From: Pimelobacter simplex | Lineage (GTDB): Bacteria > Actinomycetota > Actinomycetes > Propionibacteriales > Nocardioidaceae | Assembly: GCF_024662235.1 (NCBI RefSeq) | Contig: NZ_CP096276.1 | Span: 248,001 to 312,000, forward strand | Direction of reading: 5' to 3' | DNA length: 64,000 nucleotides | Part shown: piece by piece, positions 47,097 through 57,589 of the stretch | Numbering within the stretch: position 1 is the stretch's first letter | Layout: each line of letters begins with the position of its first letter | Program-made: the position numbers and the translations under genes | Notes under the pieces: model-generated | The model's input: only the letters and a program-made list of their open reading frames with translations | What the model was told of the DNA's origin: nothing | Database searches by the model: none

Positions 47097-49066
47097 GCGC
47101 CCCCGCCGTCCGGGAGCGCCGCAGCCTCGCGGCCCCGCTGGGGGCCGCGGTGGTGCTGGCCGCCGCGGTCGCCTTCGTCATCCTCGTGGCGGGCGGGGGA
47201 GCGCCCCAGGAGCCGATCCCCGGCCTGCCCGACCCCGGCCGGCTGACCGGCTGGGGGCTCCCGGCCCTGCGCCTGGTCTCCGACGGTCTCGCGATCGCCG
47301 TCGTCGCCGGCCTCCTCGTCGCGCCGCTCACCATGCGCCGCCCCGAGAACGAGCTCGGCGGGACCGCCCTGCGCGCCCTGCTGCCCGTGCGCTGGCTGGC
47401 GGCCGGGTGGTGCCTGGTCGCGCTGGTCCAGGTCGTGCTGACCTACTCCGACCAGTTCGCCGTACCGGTGGGGGACATCCGCTGGCGCGAGCTGCGCGGC
47501 TTCGCCACCGGCGTCGACCAGCCCCGCGCGCTGCTCGCCCAGGCCGCGCTCCTGGCCGTGGTCGCCATCGCGGCCCGCTGGGTGCTGACCGCCCGCGGTG
47601 TGCTCGTCCTGCTCGGCCTGGCGCTCGTCGCCGTCGTCCCGCCGATCCTCACCGGGCACGCCTCCTCGGCGGGCAACCACGACACCGCCATCGTGGCGAT
47701 GGTCGTGCACGTGGTCACCGCGGTGGTCTGGATCGCCGGCGTGCTCGCCCTGTGGTGGCACCTCGCGCTCGCGACCAAGGTGCGCGACCGGGCGCTGCAC
47801 CGGTTCTCCGCGCTCGCCGGCTGGTGCCTGGGGCTGACCACCGTCTCGGGCGTGGTGAGCGCCTGGGTGCGGCTCGAACGCCCCGCCGACCTCCTCTCGG
47901 CGTACGGCGCCGGGGTGCTGGTCAAGACCGCCGTGATCGTCGTCGTCGGCCTGATCGGCCTGACCCTGCGCCGCCGCGTGATCGCCGGCGAGGCGCCCGA
48001 CTGGGTGGTGCTGCTGCGCCTGACCGGCCTCGAGCTGCTCGTGATGGCCGTGGCCGTCGGCGCCGGCGTCGGCCTCTCCCGGACCCCGCCGCCGGCGCCC
48101 GAGAACCTCTACACCTCGCTCGCCGAGGGCCTCCTCGGCGGCCCGCTCCCGCCCGCGCCGACGTTCGGGCGGCTGCTGTGGTCGTTCACCCCCTCGGGCC
48201 TGGGCTTCCTCGTCGTCGGCCTCGGCGCGGCGGCGTACCTCGCCGGGATCGTCGCCCTGCGCCGCCGCGGCGACCACTGGTCGCTGGGCCGCACGATCAC
48301 CTGGTTCGCCGGGCTCGCCGTCGTCGGCTACGCCACCTTCGGCGGCCTCGGGACCTACTCCGGCGTCATGTTCAGCGCTCACATGGCCGCGCACATGGCG
48401 CTGTCGATGGTCGCGCCGATCCTGCTCGTCTCGGGCCGCCCGCTCCAGCTCGCGCTGCGCGCGCTGCCCGGCAGCGACGTCCCCGGCGGCACCGGGCCGC
48501 GCCAGCTGCTCGCCGCCGCCCTCGACTCGCGGCTCGCGCACCTCGTGCTGCACCCGGTCACCGCGGCGCTGCTCCTCGTCGGCAGCCTGTACGTCGTCTA
48601 CTTCAGCAGCCTCTTCGACGTCCTCATGCGCAACCACCTCGGTCACCTCGCCATGGAGCTGCACTTCCTGGCGGCGGGGCTCGTCTTCTTCGAGGTGCTC
48701 ATCGGCGACCGGCCCGGCGGCGGCACGTCGTACGTCGGGCGGCTGATGCTGCTGCTCGTCACGATGCCCTTCCACGCGTTCTTCTCGATCAGCGTGATGG
48801 GCTCCGAGCGGATCATCGGCGCCGAGTACTTCCGGCTGATCGACGCCCCCTACGTGCCGAGCCTGCTCGACGACCAGCACCTCGCGGGCGCCATGAACTG
48901 GGCCCTCGGCGAGATCCCGATGGTCATGGTCATCGTCGTGCTCGTCATCCAGTGGTGGCGCGACGACGAGCGTGAGGCCAAGCGGCGCGACCGCGCGGCC
49001 GACCGCGACGGCGACGCCGAGCTGGCGGCGTACAACGAGATGCTGAAGCGGGCCTCGAAGGGCTAG
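47093..49066 (+). CDS. CopD-CtaG fusion membrane protein (copper uptake / oxidase assembly)
   Basis: Protein of 657 residues with about 15-16 membrane helices. The N-terminal half is CopD-like (GHASSAGNHDTAIVAMVVHV, VVWIAGVLALWWHL, VSAWVRLERPADLLS). The C-terminal half is a caa3-type cytochrome oxidase assembly factor (CtaG) domain, with FSAHMAAHMALSMVAPILLV, NHLGHLAMELHFLAAGLVFF and VTMPFHAFFSISVMG containing conserved His/Met. The fusion suggests that imported copper is passed to the oxidase Cu site. GTG 47093 overlaps the copC stop. The TAG stop lies inside the left arm of a long palindrome. Confidence 0.9.
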   Translation: MSAPAVRERRSLAAPLGAAVVLAAAVAFVILVAGGGAPQEPIPGLPDPGRLTGWGLPALRLVSDGLAIAVVAGLLVAPLTMRRPENELGGTALRALLPVRWLAAGWCLVALVQVVLTYSDQFAVPVGDIRWRELRGFATGVDQPRALLAQAALLAVVAIAARWVLTARGVLVLLGLALVAVVPPILTGHASSAGNHDTAIVAMVVHVVTAVVWIAGVLALWWHLALATKVRDRALHRFSALAGWCLGLTTVSGVVSAWVRLERPADLLSAYGAGVLVKTAVIVVVGLIGLTLRRRVIAGEAPDWVVLLRLTGLELLVMAVAVGAGVGLSRTPPPAPENLYTSLAEGLLGGPLPPAPTFGRLLWSFTPSGLGFLVVGLGAAAYLAGIVALRRRGDHWSLGRTITWFAGLAVVGYATFGGLGTYSGVMFSAHMAAHMALSMVAPILLVSGRPLQLALRALPGSDVPGGTGPRQLLAAALDSRLAHLVLHPVTAALLLVGSLYVVYFSSLFDVLMRNHLGHLAMELHFLAAGLVFFEVLIGDRPGGGTSYVGRLMLLLVTMPFHAFFSISVMGSERIIGAEYFRLIDAPYVPSLLDDQHLAGAMNWALGEIPMVMVIVVLVIQWWRDDEREAKRRDRAADRDGDAELAAYNEMLKRASKG

Positions 49067-49240
49067 GTCGTGTCTCTCGAGTCCCCGCCTGCTGCGCGAC
49101 GTTTGCGACTCGATCTGGCGGCGTTGTCCCAGACTCGACCCACTATCGGCCCCGCCGTCGGCCCGCCTTCGCTGCTCCGCCTTGCCAGATCGGCCGCAAA
49201 CGCCGCTCGCGACGGCGCGGACTCGAGAGACACGCCCTAG
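49063..49240. repeat. 178-bp imperfect palindrome between convergent genes
   Basis: Terminal arms of 22 bp (49063-49084 and 49219-49240) match with one mismatch and begin CTAGGTCGTGTCTCTCGAGT. An inner arm of 9 bp (49111-49119 with 49184-49192, CGATCTGGC) is in exact register, and GTTTGCG (49101-49107) pairs with 49195-49201 shifted by one. The terminal CTAG at each end supplies the TAG stop of the flanking gene: copD-ctaG on the left, the cyclase on the right. No coding sequence inside. It may be a MITE-like insertion or a structured terminator. Confidence 0.8.
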
Positions 49241-50517
49241 GTCGCCCCCAGCAGGTAGTACGTCGTCATCGGCCCCTTGCCCTTGACGTCGACCACCTGC
49301 GGGTCGCTGAACGCGTAGCGGGTCTCGAGCAGCGCGTGCGTGGCCGCCGAGACCTGGATCCGGTGCGGCCGGCCGTGCGACTCCATGCGGCTGGCCGTGT
49401 TGACCGTGTCGCCCCACAGGTCGTAGGTGAACTTGCGCTGGCCGATCACCCCGGCCACGACGGGCCCCGACGCGATGCCGATCCGCATCGCGATCGGGCT
49501 CGGCCAGGTGGGGGAGAGGCGGGCCAGGGTGCGCTGCATGTCGAGCGCCAGCTCGGCCAGCGACGCCGCGTGGTCGTCGTCCGGCGTGGGCAGCCCGGCG
49601 ACGGCCATGTAGGCATCGCCCACGGTCTTGATCTTCTCGATGCCGCGCCGGTCGCACAGCGCGTCGAACTCGCGGAACATCGTGTCGAGCAGCGCCACCA
49701 GCTCCTCGGGCGTGAGCGCCTCGGAGACCGGCGTGAAGCCGACGATGTCGGAGAACAGCACGCTCACGCTCGGCGCCGAGTCGGCGATCGCCCCCCGCTC
49801 GGTGCGCAGCCGCTGCGCGATCGGCACCGGCAGCACGTTGTGCAGGATCTCCTCGGAGCGCGCCCGCTCCTGCTCGACCTCCCGCTGGCGCTGGAAGTCG
49901 GTACGCCGCAACCGCTCCAGCGCATAGGCCACCACCCACGCGATCGCCGCGATCCCCACCGTCGGCGCCACGTGCGACCCCAGCGCATCGACCCCGCCCA
50001 GCGCCCCCGGCAGCGTCAGGCCCACCGCGACGAAGACCGCGATCGTCGCCACCACCGCGTGCATCCGCAGCCGGAGCAGCCCGATCGCTCCCAGCAGGGT
50101 GATCGTCGCCGACGTCCGCAGGTACTCCGTCGGGAAGTCACCCACCGCCGCCAGCGCCGGCCCCAGGCCCAGCAGCAGCAGGCTCAGCAGCAGCACCGAG
50201 CCCACCTGGAGGTGCCGGCGCACCACCGGCAGGCGCAGGGTCAGCCCGGACCCGATGAACACGAGCACCAGCGCCAGCCGGATCAGGGACGCCGCGAGCA
50301 GGCCGTCGGTGAGCACGAGGGCGTCCACGGCGCCGTACGCGGTCGTGAAGAGGACGCCGACCACCAGCGCGAACCGGGCCGCGCGCAGGCCGTTGTCGTC
50401 GTCGTACGCGCGGAAGTCGCGCTCGGCGGCGGGCTGGTCGAACTCCAGCATCCACCGCTTCATGTGCAGCTGCGCGTGCCGCTCGTGCACCCACGCGCGG
50501 ATCAGGCTGGCCCCCAT
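49237..50517 (-). CDS. Membrane-bound class III adenylate/guanylate cyclase
   Basis: Protein of 426 residues. About six membrane helices (residues ~45-205) precede a short coiled segment (RRTDFQRQREVEQERARSEE) and a class III catalytic domain. Seen: metal-binding SVLFSDIVGFTPVSE (first Asp), the second metal Asp and substrate Lys in IEKIKTVGDAYMAVAG, and FTYDLWGDTVNTASRME with the transition-state Asn/Arg. Lys in KIKT and Asp in YDLWGD favour adenylate cyclase. I chose ATG 50517; an open frame extends to 50703 but overlaps the sdh terminator. The membrane domain may sense a lipid or redox state. Confidence 0.85.
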   Translation of the reverse strand: MGASLIRAWVHERHAQLHMKRWMLEFDQPAAERDFRAYDDDNGLRAARFALVVGVLFTTAYGAVDALVLTDGLLAASLIRLALVLVFIGSGLTLRLPVVRRHLQVGSVLLLSLLLLGLGPALAAVGDFPTEYLRTSATITLLGAIGLLRLRMHAVVATIAVFVAVGLTLPGALGGVDALGSHVAPTVGIAAIAWVVAYALERLRRTDFQRQREVEQERARSEEILHNVLPVPIAQRLRTERGAIADSAPSVSVLFSDIVGFTPVSEALTPEELVALLDTMFREFDALCDRRGIEKIKTVGDAYMAVAGLPTPDDDHAASLAELALDMQRTLARLSPTWPSPIAMRIGIASGPVVAGVIGQRKFTYDLWGDTVNTASRMESHGRPHRIQVSAATHALLETRYAFSDPQVVDVKGKGPMTTYYLLGAT

Positions 50518-50563
50518 GACCGCAGGATGCCAGAACCGGGCGGCCCCGCTCCCCAAAAGCACG

Positions 50564-50595
50564 AGCGCCGCACCAGCCGTGGCTGGTGCGGCGCT
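50564..50595 (-). terminator. Rho-independent terminator of sdhCAB
   Basis: Perfect 15-bp stem (50564-50578 with 50581-50595, AGCGCCGCACCAGCC). On the minus strand it is followed by CGTGCTTTTGGGG, a short T-run. It lies just after the sdhB stop and before the cyclase start. Confidence 0.88.
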
Positions 50596-50612
50596 GCGCG
50601 GACGTCCGTGCG

Positions 50613-51356
50613 TCAGTGACCGTTCTTGAGCGCGGTACGCAGGTCCTTGTTGAGCTGCGAGATCACGTCGAGCGGGATCTCCTTGGGGCAGGCCGCCGCG
50701 CACTCACCGATGTTGGTGCAGCCGCCGAAGCCCTCGTGGTCGTGCTGGCCGACCATGTCGACCACGCGCGACCAGCGCTCGGGCTGACCCTGCGGCAGCT
50801 CACCCAGGTGGGTGATCTTGGCGCCGACGAAGAGGGACGCCGAGCCGTTGGGGCAGGCGGCGACGCAGGCGCCGCAGCCGATGCAGGTCGCCACGTTGAA
50901 GGCGCGCATCGCCTTGTCGCGGGGGGCCGGGACCGAGTTGGCCTCGGGGGCCGAGCCGGTGTTGGCGGAGATGAAGCCGCCGGACTGGATGATCCGGTCG
51001 AACGCCGAGCGGTCGACGATCAGGTCCTTGACCACCGGGAAGGGCTCGGCGCGCCACGGCTCGATCGTGATGGTGTCGCCGTCCTTGAACGAGCGCATGT
51101 GCAGCTGGCAGGTCGTGGTGACCTCCGGGCCGTGCGCCTCGCCGTTGATCATCAGCGAGCACATGCCGCAGATGCCCTCGCGACAGTCGGAGTCGAACGC
51201 CACGGGCTCCTCGCCCTTGTCGTTCAGCTGCTCGTTGAGGACGTCGAGCATCTCGAGGAAGCTCATGTCCGCGGAGATGTCCGACACCTGGTAGGTGTGG
51301 AGACCGCCCGCGTCGTTGGGTCCGGCCTGGCGCCAGATCTTCAGGGTGAGGTTCAT
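50613..51356 (-). CDS. sdhB: Succinate dehydrogenase iron-sulfur subunit
   Basis: Protein of 247 residues carrying the three iron-sulfur centres that move electrons from FAD to quinone. The 2Fe-2S site is [10 protein letters not shown] with a distal TTTCQLH. The 4Fe-4S and 3Fe-4S sites lie in [12 protein letters not shown] and [17 protein letters not shown] list ATG 51356. GTG 51371, which overlaps the sdhA stop (GTGA) and adds five residues, is a fair alternative because it gives direct coupling. It ends at the strong terminator at 50564-50595. Confidence 0.95.
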   Translation of the reverse strand: MNLTLKIWRQAGPNDAGGLHTYQVSDISADMSFLEMLDVLNEQLNDKGEEPVAFDSDCREGICGMCSLMINGEAHGPEVTTTCQLHMRSFKDGDTITIEPWRAEPFPVVKDLIVDRSAFDRIIQSGGFISANTGSAPEANSVPAPRDKAMRAFNVATCIGCGACVAACPNGSASLFVGAKITHLGELPQGQPERWSRVVDMVGQHDHEGFGGCTNIGECAAACPKEIPLDVISQLNKDLRTALKNGH

Positions 51357-51367
51357 TCCGCCCGCGC

Positions 51368-53392
<2,025 letters not shown>

Positions 53393-53405
53393 CTTCAGGT
53401 GGTCC

Positions 53406-54122
53406 TTACTTCTCGATGATGCCGACGAGGACGGACAGCGGGACCAGCGCGAAGCCGCCGGCGACCACGATCGCCACGACCCAGCCGGCCGCCCGGGCAC
53501 GCGTGCGCGCGACGGCCGAGCCGGTGAAGCCCAGCGTCTGCAGCGAGCTGAAGGTGCCGTGGTGCAGGTGCATGCCCAGCGCCACCATCGCGAGCAGGTA
53601 GATGACGGTGATCCACCACACGTCGAAGCTGTCGACCATCAGGCGGTAGGGGTTCTCGCCGCCGGTGTCACCGTTGCTCGGGTTGATCTTGACGATCGTG
53701 AAGTTGAGCAGGTGCCAGATGATGAAGACCAGCAGCGTCACGCCGCCCCAGCGCATGGTGCGCGAGGAGACCGACGAGCCGTTGTTCTTCTTCACGGCGT
53801 ACTTGACCGGTCGGGCCTTGGCCGCGCGGCGGGCCAGGATCACCGCCGAGGCCACGTGCGCGATCAGCGCGAGGATGAGGCCGACGCGCATGATCCAGAG
53901 GAAGCCCGAGTAGGGGAGCATCGGCTCACCCAGGACGCGCAGGTGGTGCGCGTACTCGTTGAAGGACTCCTCGCCCGCGAAGGCCTTGAGGTTGCCGTAC
54001 ATGTGCCCCAGGACGAAGCCGATGAACAGCAGGCCGCTCACGGCCATCAGGAGCTTCAGGGCGATGGTCGAACGGGCTGCACGGGAGCCCTTCGCCAATT
54101 CGGGTCGCGTCGTCGTTGCCAC
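53406..54122 (-). CDS. sdhC: Succinate dehydrogenase cytochrome b subunit
   Basis: Protein of 238 residues with five membrane helices, the single-anchor type that binds two b hemes and carries the quinone site. Histidines are in [31 protein letters not shown] and [12 protein letters not shown]. The start is GTG 54122. A TAGCGT hexamer ends 8 bases upstream, consistent with a leaderless transcript, and no ribosome site is visible. A perfect GTAAGGC-AA-GCCTTAC palindrome lies about 65 bp upstream. The operon order is sdhC-sdhA-sdhB. Confidence 0.93.
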   Translation of the reverse strand: MATTTRPELAKGSRAARSTIALKLLMAVSGLLFIGFVLGHMYGNLKAFAGEESFNEYAHHLRVLGEPMLPYSGFLWIMRVGLILALIAHVASAVILARRAAKARPVKYAVKKNNGSSVSSRTMRWGGVTLLVFIIWHLLNFTIVKINPSNGDTGGENPYRLMVDSFDVWWITVIYLLAMVALGMHLHHGTFSSLQTLGFTGSAVARTRARAAGWVVAIVVAGGFALVPLSVLVGIIEK

Positions 54123-54130
54123 AGGGGGCC

Positions 54131-54136
54131 ACGCTA
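54131..54136 (-). promoter_or_regulatory. -10 element (TAGCGT) of sdhCAB
   Basis: On the minus strand TAGCGT is followed after 8 bases by the GTG of sdhC, with no ribosome site between. Confidence 0.45.
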
Positions 54137-54183
54137 CCCCCGCTACTGACTAGTAGGTGACCGGGATCATGTGAGATACGCAC

Positions 54184-54199
54184 GTAAGGCAAGCCTTAC
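54184..54199. promoter_or_regulatory. Iron-box-like palindrome upstream of sdhCAB
   Basis: GTAAGGCAAGCCTTAC is a perfect 7-2-7 palindrome. Its core resembles DtxR/IdeR/DmdR iron boxes (AGG..AAGGCT..CCT type), though the centre is even rather than odd. It lies between the sdhC promoter and the stop of the DyP gene. SdhB and SdhC are iron- and heme-rich, so iron control is plausible. Confidence 0.4.
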
Positions 54200-54221
54200 C
54201 CGCGCGCTCACGGGGCGCGGG

Positions 54222-55172
54222 TCAGCGCTCGACGGGGTCCGCGGCGGCGTCGAGGAAGTCGGCCGAGGGGACGAAGAAGAGGCTCCCGGTCAGGGCCGTG
54301 GAGAAGTCGAGGACCCGGTCGTGGTTGCCCGGCGGCTTGCCGACGAACATGTTCTGGAGCATCTCCTCGATGACGCCGGGATCGTTCGCGTAGCCGATGA
54401 AGTAGGTGCCGAACTCGCCCGCGCCGACCCGTCCGAAGGGCATGTTGTCGCGCAGGATGTCGCGCTCGGTGCCGTCGGCGTCGACGATCGTGGTGAGCGC
54501 GACGTGGGAGTTGCTGGGCTTGACGTCGTCGGCCAGCTCGACGTCGTCGAGCTTGGTGCGGCCGATGGCGTGCTCCTGCTGCTCGACGCTCAGGGTGCGC
54601 CAGGCGTCCAGGTCGTGGACGTACTTCTGGGTGATGACGTAGCTGCCGCCGGCGTACGCCGCGTCCTCCGCGCCGATGAGCACGGCCGCGGCCTTCTCGT
54701 CGCCCTCCGGGTTCTCGGTGCCGTCGACGAACCCGAGCAGGTCGCGCTGGTCGAAGGAGCGGAAGCCGTGCACCTCGTCGACGACCCGGGCGACGCCGGC
54801 CAGGCGCCGTACGAGGTGCTGGGCGAGTTCGAAGCACAGGTCGAGGCGGTGCGCGCGGAGGTGGAAGAAGAGGTCGCCGTCGGTGGCCGGGGCGTGGTGC
54901 CGGGCGCCGCTGACCGCGCGGAACGGGTGCAGCCCGGCGGGCAGGGGGAGCGCGAAGAGCCGGTTCCAGGCGCCGGCGCCGATGCCGGTCACGCAGGTCA
55001 GCTCGCCCTCGGGGATCCGGAAGCCGACCGAGCGGCGCAGCCCGCCGACGTCGGCGAGCAGGTCGCGCACGGTCTCGGCGGCGCCGGGCGCCTCGTCGTC
55101 GAGGGTGAGCGTCAGGAAGAGGGCGGCCTCGGTGAGCGGGGCGAGGACCGCCTGGGGCGTGGGGCTCGGCAC
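54222..55172 (-). CDS. Cytosolic DyP-type heme peroxidase
   Basis: Protein of 316 residues without a signal peptide, of the DyP B type that is often loaded into encapsulins. Seen: FVDGTENPEGDE (GxxDGTENP with the distal Asp), YVITQKYVHDLDAWRTLSVE, the probable proximal His in KPSNSHVALTTIVD, and RDNMPFGRVGAGEFGTYFIG with the distal Arg. I chose GTG 55172 because a TAGAGT hexamer ends 7 bases before it; the open frame to 55229 adds an Arg-rich extension unlike the family. No encapsulin gene is adjacent. It differs from the Tat-exported paralogue at 45223-46518. Confidence 0.9.
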   Translation of the reverse strand: MPSPTPQAVLAPLTEAALFLTLTLDDEAPGAAETVRDLLADVGGLRRSVGFRIPEGELTCVTGIGAGAWNRLFALPLPAGLHPFRAVSGARHHAPATDGDLFFHLRAHRLDLCFELAQHLVRRLAGVARVVDEVHGFRSFDQRDLLGFVDGTENPEGDEKAAAVLIGAEDAAYAGGSYVITQKYVHDLDAWRTLSVEQQEHAIGRTKLDDVELADDVKPSNSHVALTTIVDADGTERDILRDNMPFGRVGAGEFGTYFIGYANDPGVIEEMLQNMFVGKPPGNHDRVLDFSTALTGSLFFVPSADFLDAAADPVER

Positions 55173-55179
55173 CGCGCCG

Positions 55180-55185
55180 ACTCTA
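55180..55185 (-). promoter_or_regulatory. -10 element (TAGAGT) before the cytosolic DyP gene
   Basis: On the minus strand TAGAGT is followed after 7 bases by GTG 55172, which supports this start over the longer open frame. Confidence 0.5.
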
Positions 55186-55282
55186 CGGGACCTCCGCGAC
55201 CTCCAGAAGTCATAAACATCGTCTATCAAGCGATGGAAGATTGATCTTTGACGCTCATCGATCGACCGGGCACGCTGGAGGG

Positions 55283-57589
55283 GTGAGCGCCAGCGGCCCG
55301 ACCGAAGACCCGCGCGACGACCTGCGGGTCACCCCTCCCAAGACCGTGGCCGCCGGCGTTCCCGCCGTGGCGCACGCGATCGAGTACTCCCTGGCCCAGG
55401 CCGGGCCCCAGCGCACGCTGCTCACCCTGCTGAGCCTCAACCAGGCCGAGGGCATCGACTGCCCCGGCTGCGCCTGGCCCGACCCGAAGCACCGGCACAA
55501 GAACGAGTACTGCGAGAACGGCGCCAAGCACGTCAACGACGACGCGACCACGCGCCGGGTCACCCGCGCGTTCTTCGCCGAGCACCCGATCGCCGAGCTC
55601 GACCAGAAGTCCGACATGTGGCTCAACCACCAGGGCCGGCTCACCGAGCCGATGGTCAAGCGCCCCGGCGCGACCCACTACGAGCCGATCGGCTGGGACG
55701 AGGCCTTCGGCATCGTCGCCGACGGGCTCAACGCGCTCGCCTCGCCGGACGAGGCGATGTTCTACACCTCGGGCCGGCTCAACAACGAGGCCGCCTTCCT
55801 GCTCCAGCTCTTCTCGCGCGCCTACGGCACCAACAACCTGCCGGACTGCTCGAACATGTGCCACGAGTCGAGCGGCTCGGGGCTGGGGGAGACCCTCGGC
55901 ATCGGCAAGGGCAGCGTCTCGCTCGACGACATCCACGAGTCCGACCTGGTCTTCGTGGTCGGCCAGAACCCCGGCACCAACCACCCGCGCATGCTCTCCG
56001 CGCTCGAGGAGACCAAGCGCAACGGCGGCAAGGTGATCGCGATCAACCCGCTGCCCGAGGCGGGCCTGTTCCGGTTCAAGAACCCCCAGAAGGCGCGCGG
56101 TGTCGTCGGCCGCGGCACCGAGATCGCCGACCAGTTCCTCAAGATCCGCCCCGGCGGCGACCTCGCGCTCTTCCAGATGCTCAACCGGCTGCTGCTCGAG
56201 GCCGAGGACGCCGCCCCCGGCGCCGTGCTCGACCACGACTACATCGCGGCCCACACCACCGGCTTCGACGACTTCGCCGCCCACGCCCGCACCGTCACGT
56301 GGGAGCACGTGCTCACCGCGACCGGGCTGACCCGCGCCGAGATCGAGGAGGTCCACGCGCAGGTGCTGGCCAGCCGCCGGATCATCGTGTGCTGGGCGAT
56401 GGGCCTGACCCAGCACAAGCACGGCGTACCGACGATCCGCGAGATCGTCAGCTTCCTGCTGCTGCGCGGCAACCTCGGCCGCCTCGGCGCCGGGGTGTGC
56501 CCGGTGCGCGGGCACAGCAACGTCCAGGGCGACCGTACGATGGGCATCTGGGAGCGGGTGCCCGACCGCTTCCTCGACGCGCTCGCCGCGGAGTTCGACT
56601 TCGAGCCGCCGCGGGCCCACGGCTACGACTCGGTCGCCGGCGTGCGCGCGATGCGCGACGGCAAGGCCAAGGTGTTCGTCGGCGTGGCCGGCAACTTCGT
56701 GCGCGCGATGTCCGACAGCGACGTCACCGAGGCGGCGCTGCGCTCGTGCTCGCTGACCGTGCAGATCTCGACCAAGCTCAACCGCTCGCACACCGTGTGC
56801 GGCGAGACCGCGCTGATCCTGCCCACGCTGGGCCGCAGCGACCGCGACGTCCAGGCGAGCGGCGAGCAGTTCGTGACCGTCGAGGACTCGATGAGTGAGG
56901 TGCACCAGTCGCGCGGCCGGCTCGCGCCCGCCTCGCCGGACCTGCTCAGCGAGGTCGCGATCATCGGCCGGCTGGCGCGGCGCACGCTCGGCCCCGGCGG
57001 CGCGATCCCGTGGGAGGACTTCGAGGCCGACTACGCGCTGGTCCGCGACCGGATCGCGCGCGTCGTGCCCGGCTTCGAGGACTTCAACGCGCGGGTCGCC
57101 GTCCCCGGCGGCTTCCGGCTGCCCAACCCGGTCAACTCCGGCGTATTCCCGACGCCGAGCGGCAAGGCCGTCTTCGTCGTCAACCAGCCCGACTGGATCG
57201 AGCCGCCGGCCGGGCACCTGGTGCTGCAGAGCCTGCGCTCGCACGACCAGTGGAACACCATCCCCTACGCGATGAACGACCGCTACCGCGGCATCCACGA
57301 CGCCCGGCGGATCGTCATGGTCAACCCCGACGACCTCGCCGACCTCGGCCTCGCCGACCGCGACCTGGTCGACCTGGTCAGCGTCTGGACCGACGGCAGC
57401 GAGCGCCGCGCCGAGGGCTTCCGGGTCGTCGCCTACCCGGCGGCGCGCGGTTCCGCGGCGTCGTACTACCCCGAGACCAACGTGCTGGTGCCCCTCGACA
57501 GCGTCGCCGAGATCAGCAACACGCCCACCTCCAAGGGCGTGATCGTGCGCCTGGAGCCCGCGGGTGCCGCTGGTGCCGCCGTCGGCTGA
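55283..57589 (+). CDS. YdeP/FdhF-like molybdopterin oxidoreductase
   Basis: Protein of 768 residues, belonging to the YdeP-type branch of formate-dehydrogenase-alpha-like enzymes. Seen: GIDCPGCAWPDPKHRH near the N-terminus, FYTSGRLNNEAAFLLQLFSR, and SNMCHESSGSGLGE with Cys193 at the position equivalent to the Sec/Cys Mo ligand. VVGQNPGTNHPRMLSALEE, the molybdopterin C-terminal domain (HDQWNTIPYAMNDRYRGIH) and SYYPETNVLVPLD follow. The N-terminal 4Fe-4S motif of classical FDH is absent. GTG 55283 lies 6 bases after CACGCT. It overlaps the FUSC gene. Relatives are linked to acid or oxidative stress and formate; the substrate here is unknown. Confidence 0.85.
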   Translation: MSASGPTEDPRDDLRVTPPKTVAAGVPAVAHAIEYSLAQAGPQRTLLTLLSLNQAEGIDCPGCAWPDPKHRHKNEYCENGAKHVNDDATTRRVTRAFFAEHPIAELDQKSDMWLNHQGRLTEPMVKRPGATHYEPIGWDEAFGIVADGLNALASPDEAMFYTSGRLNNEAAFLLQLFSRAYGTNNLPDCSNMCHESSGSGLGETLGIGKGSVSLDDIHESDLVFVVGQNPGTNHPRMLSALEETKRNGGKVIAINPLPEAGLFRFKNPQKARGVVGRGTEIADQFLKIRPGGDLALFQMLNRLLLEAEDAAPGAVLDHDYIAAHTTGFDDFAAHARTVTWEHVLTATGLTRAEIEEVHAQVLASRRIIVCWAMGLTQHKHGVPTIREIVSFLLLRGNLGRLGAGVCPVRGHSNVQGDRTMGIWERVPDRFLDALAAEFDFEPPRAHGYDSVAGVRAMRDGKAKVFVGVAGNFVRAMSDSDVTEAALRSCSLTVQISTKLNRSHTVCGETALILPTLGRSDRDVQASGEQFVTVEDSMSEVHQSRGRLAPASPDLLSEVAIIGRLARRTLGPGGAIPWEDFEADYALVRDRIARVVPGFEDFNARVAVPGGFRLPNPVNSGVFPTPSGKAVFVVNQPDWIEPPAGHLVLQSLRSHDQWNTIPYAMNDRYRGIHDARRIVMVNPDDLADLGLADRDLVDLVSVWTDGSERRAEGFRVVAYPAARGSAASYYPETNVLVPLDSVAEISNTPTSKGVIVRLEPAGAAGAAVG

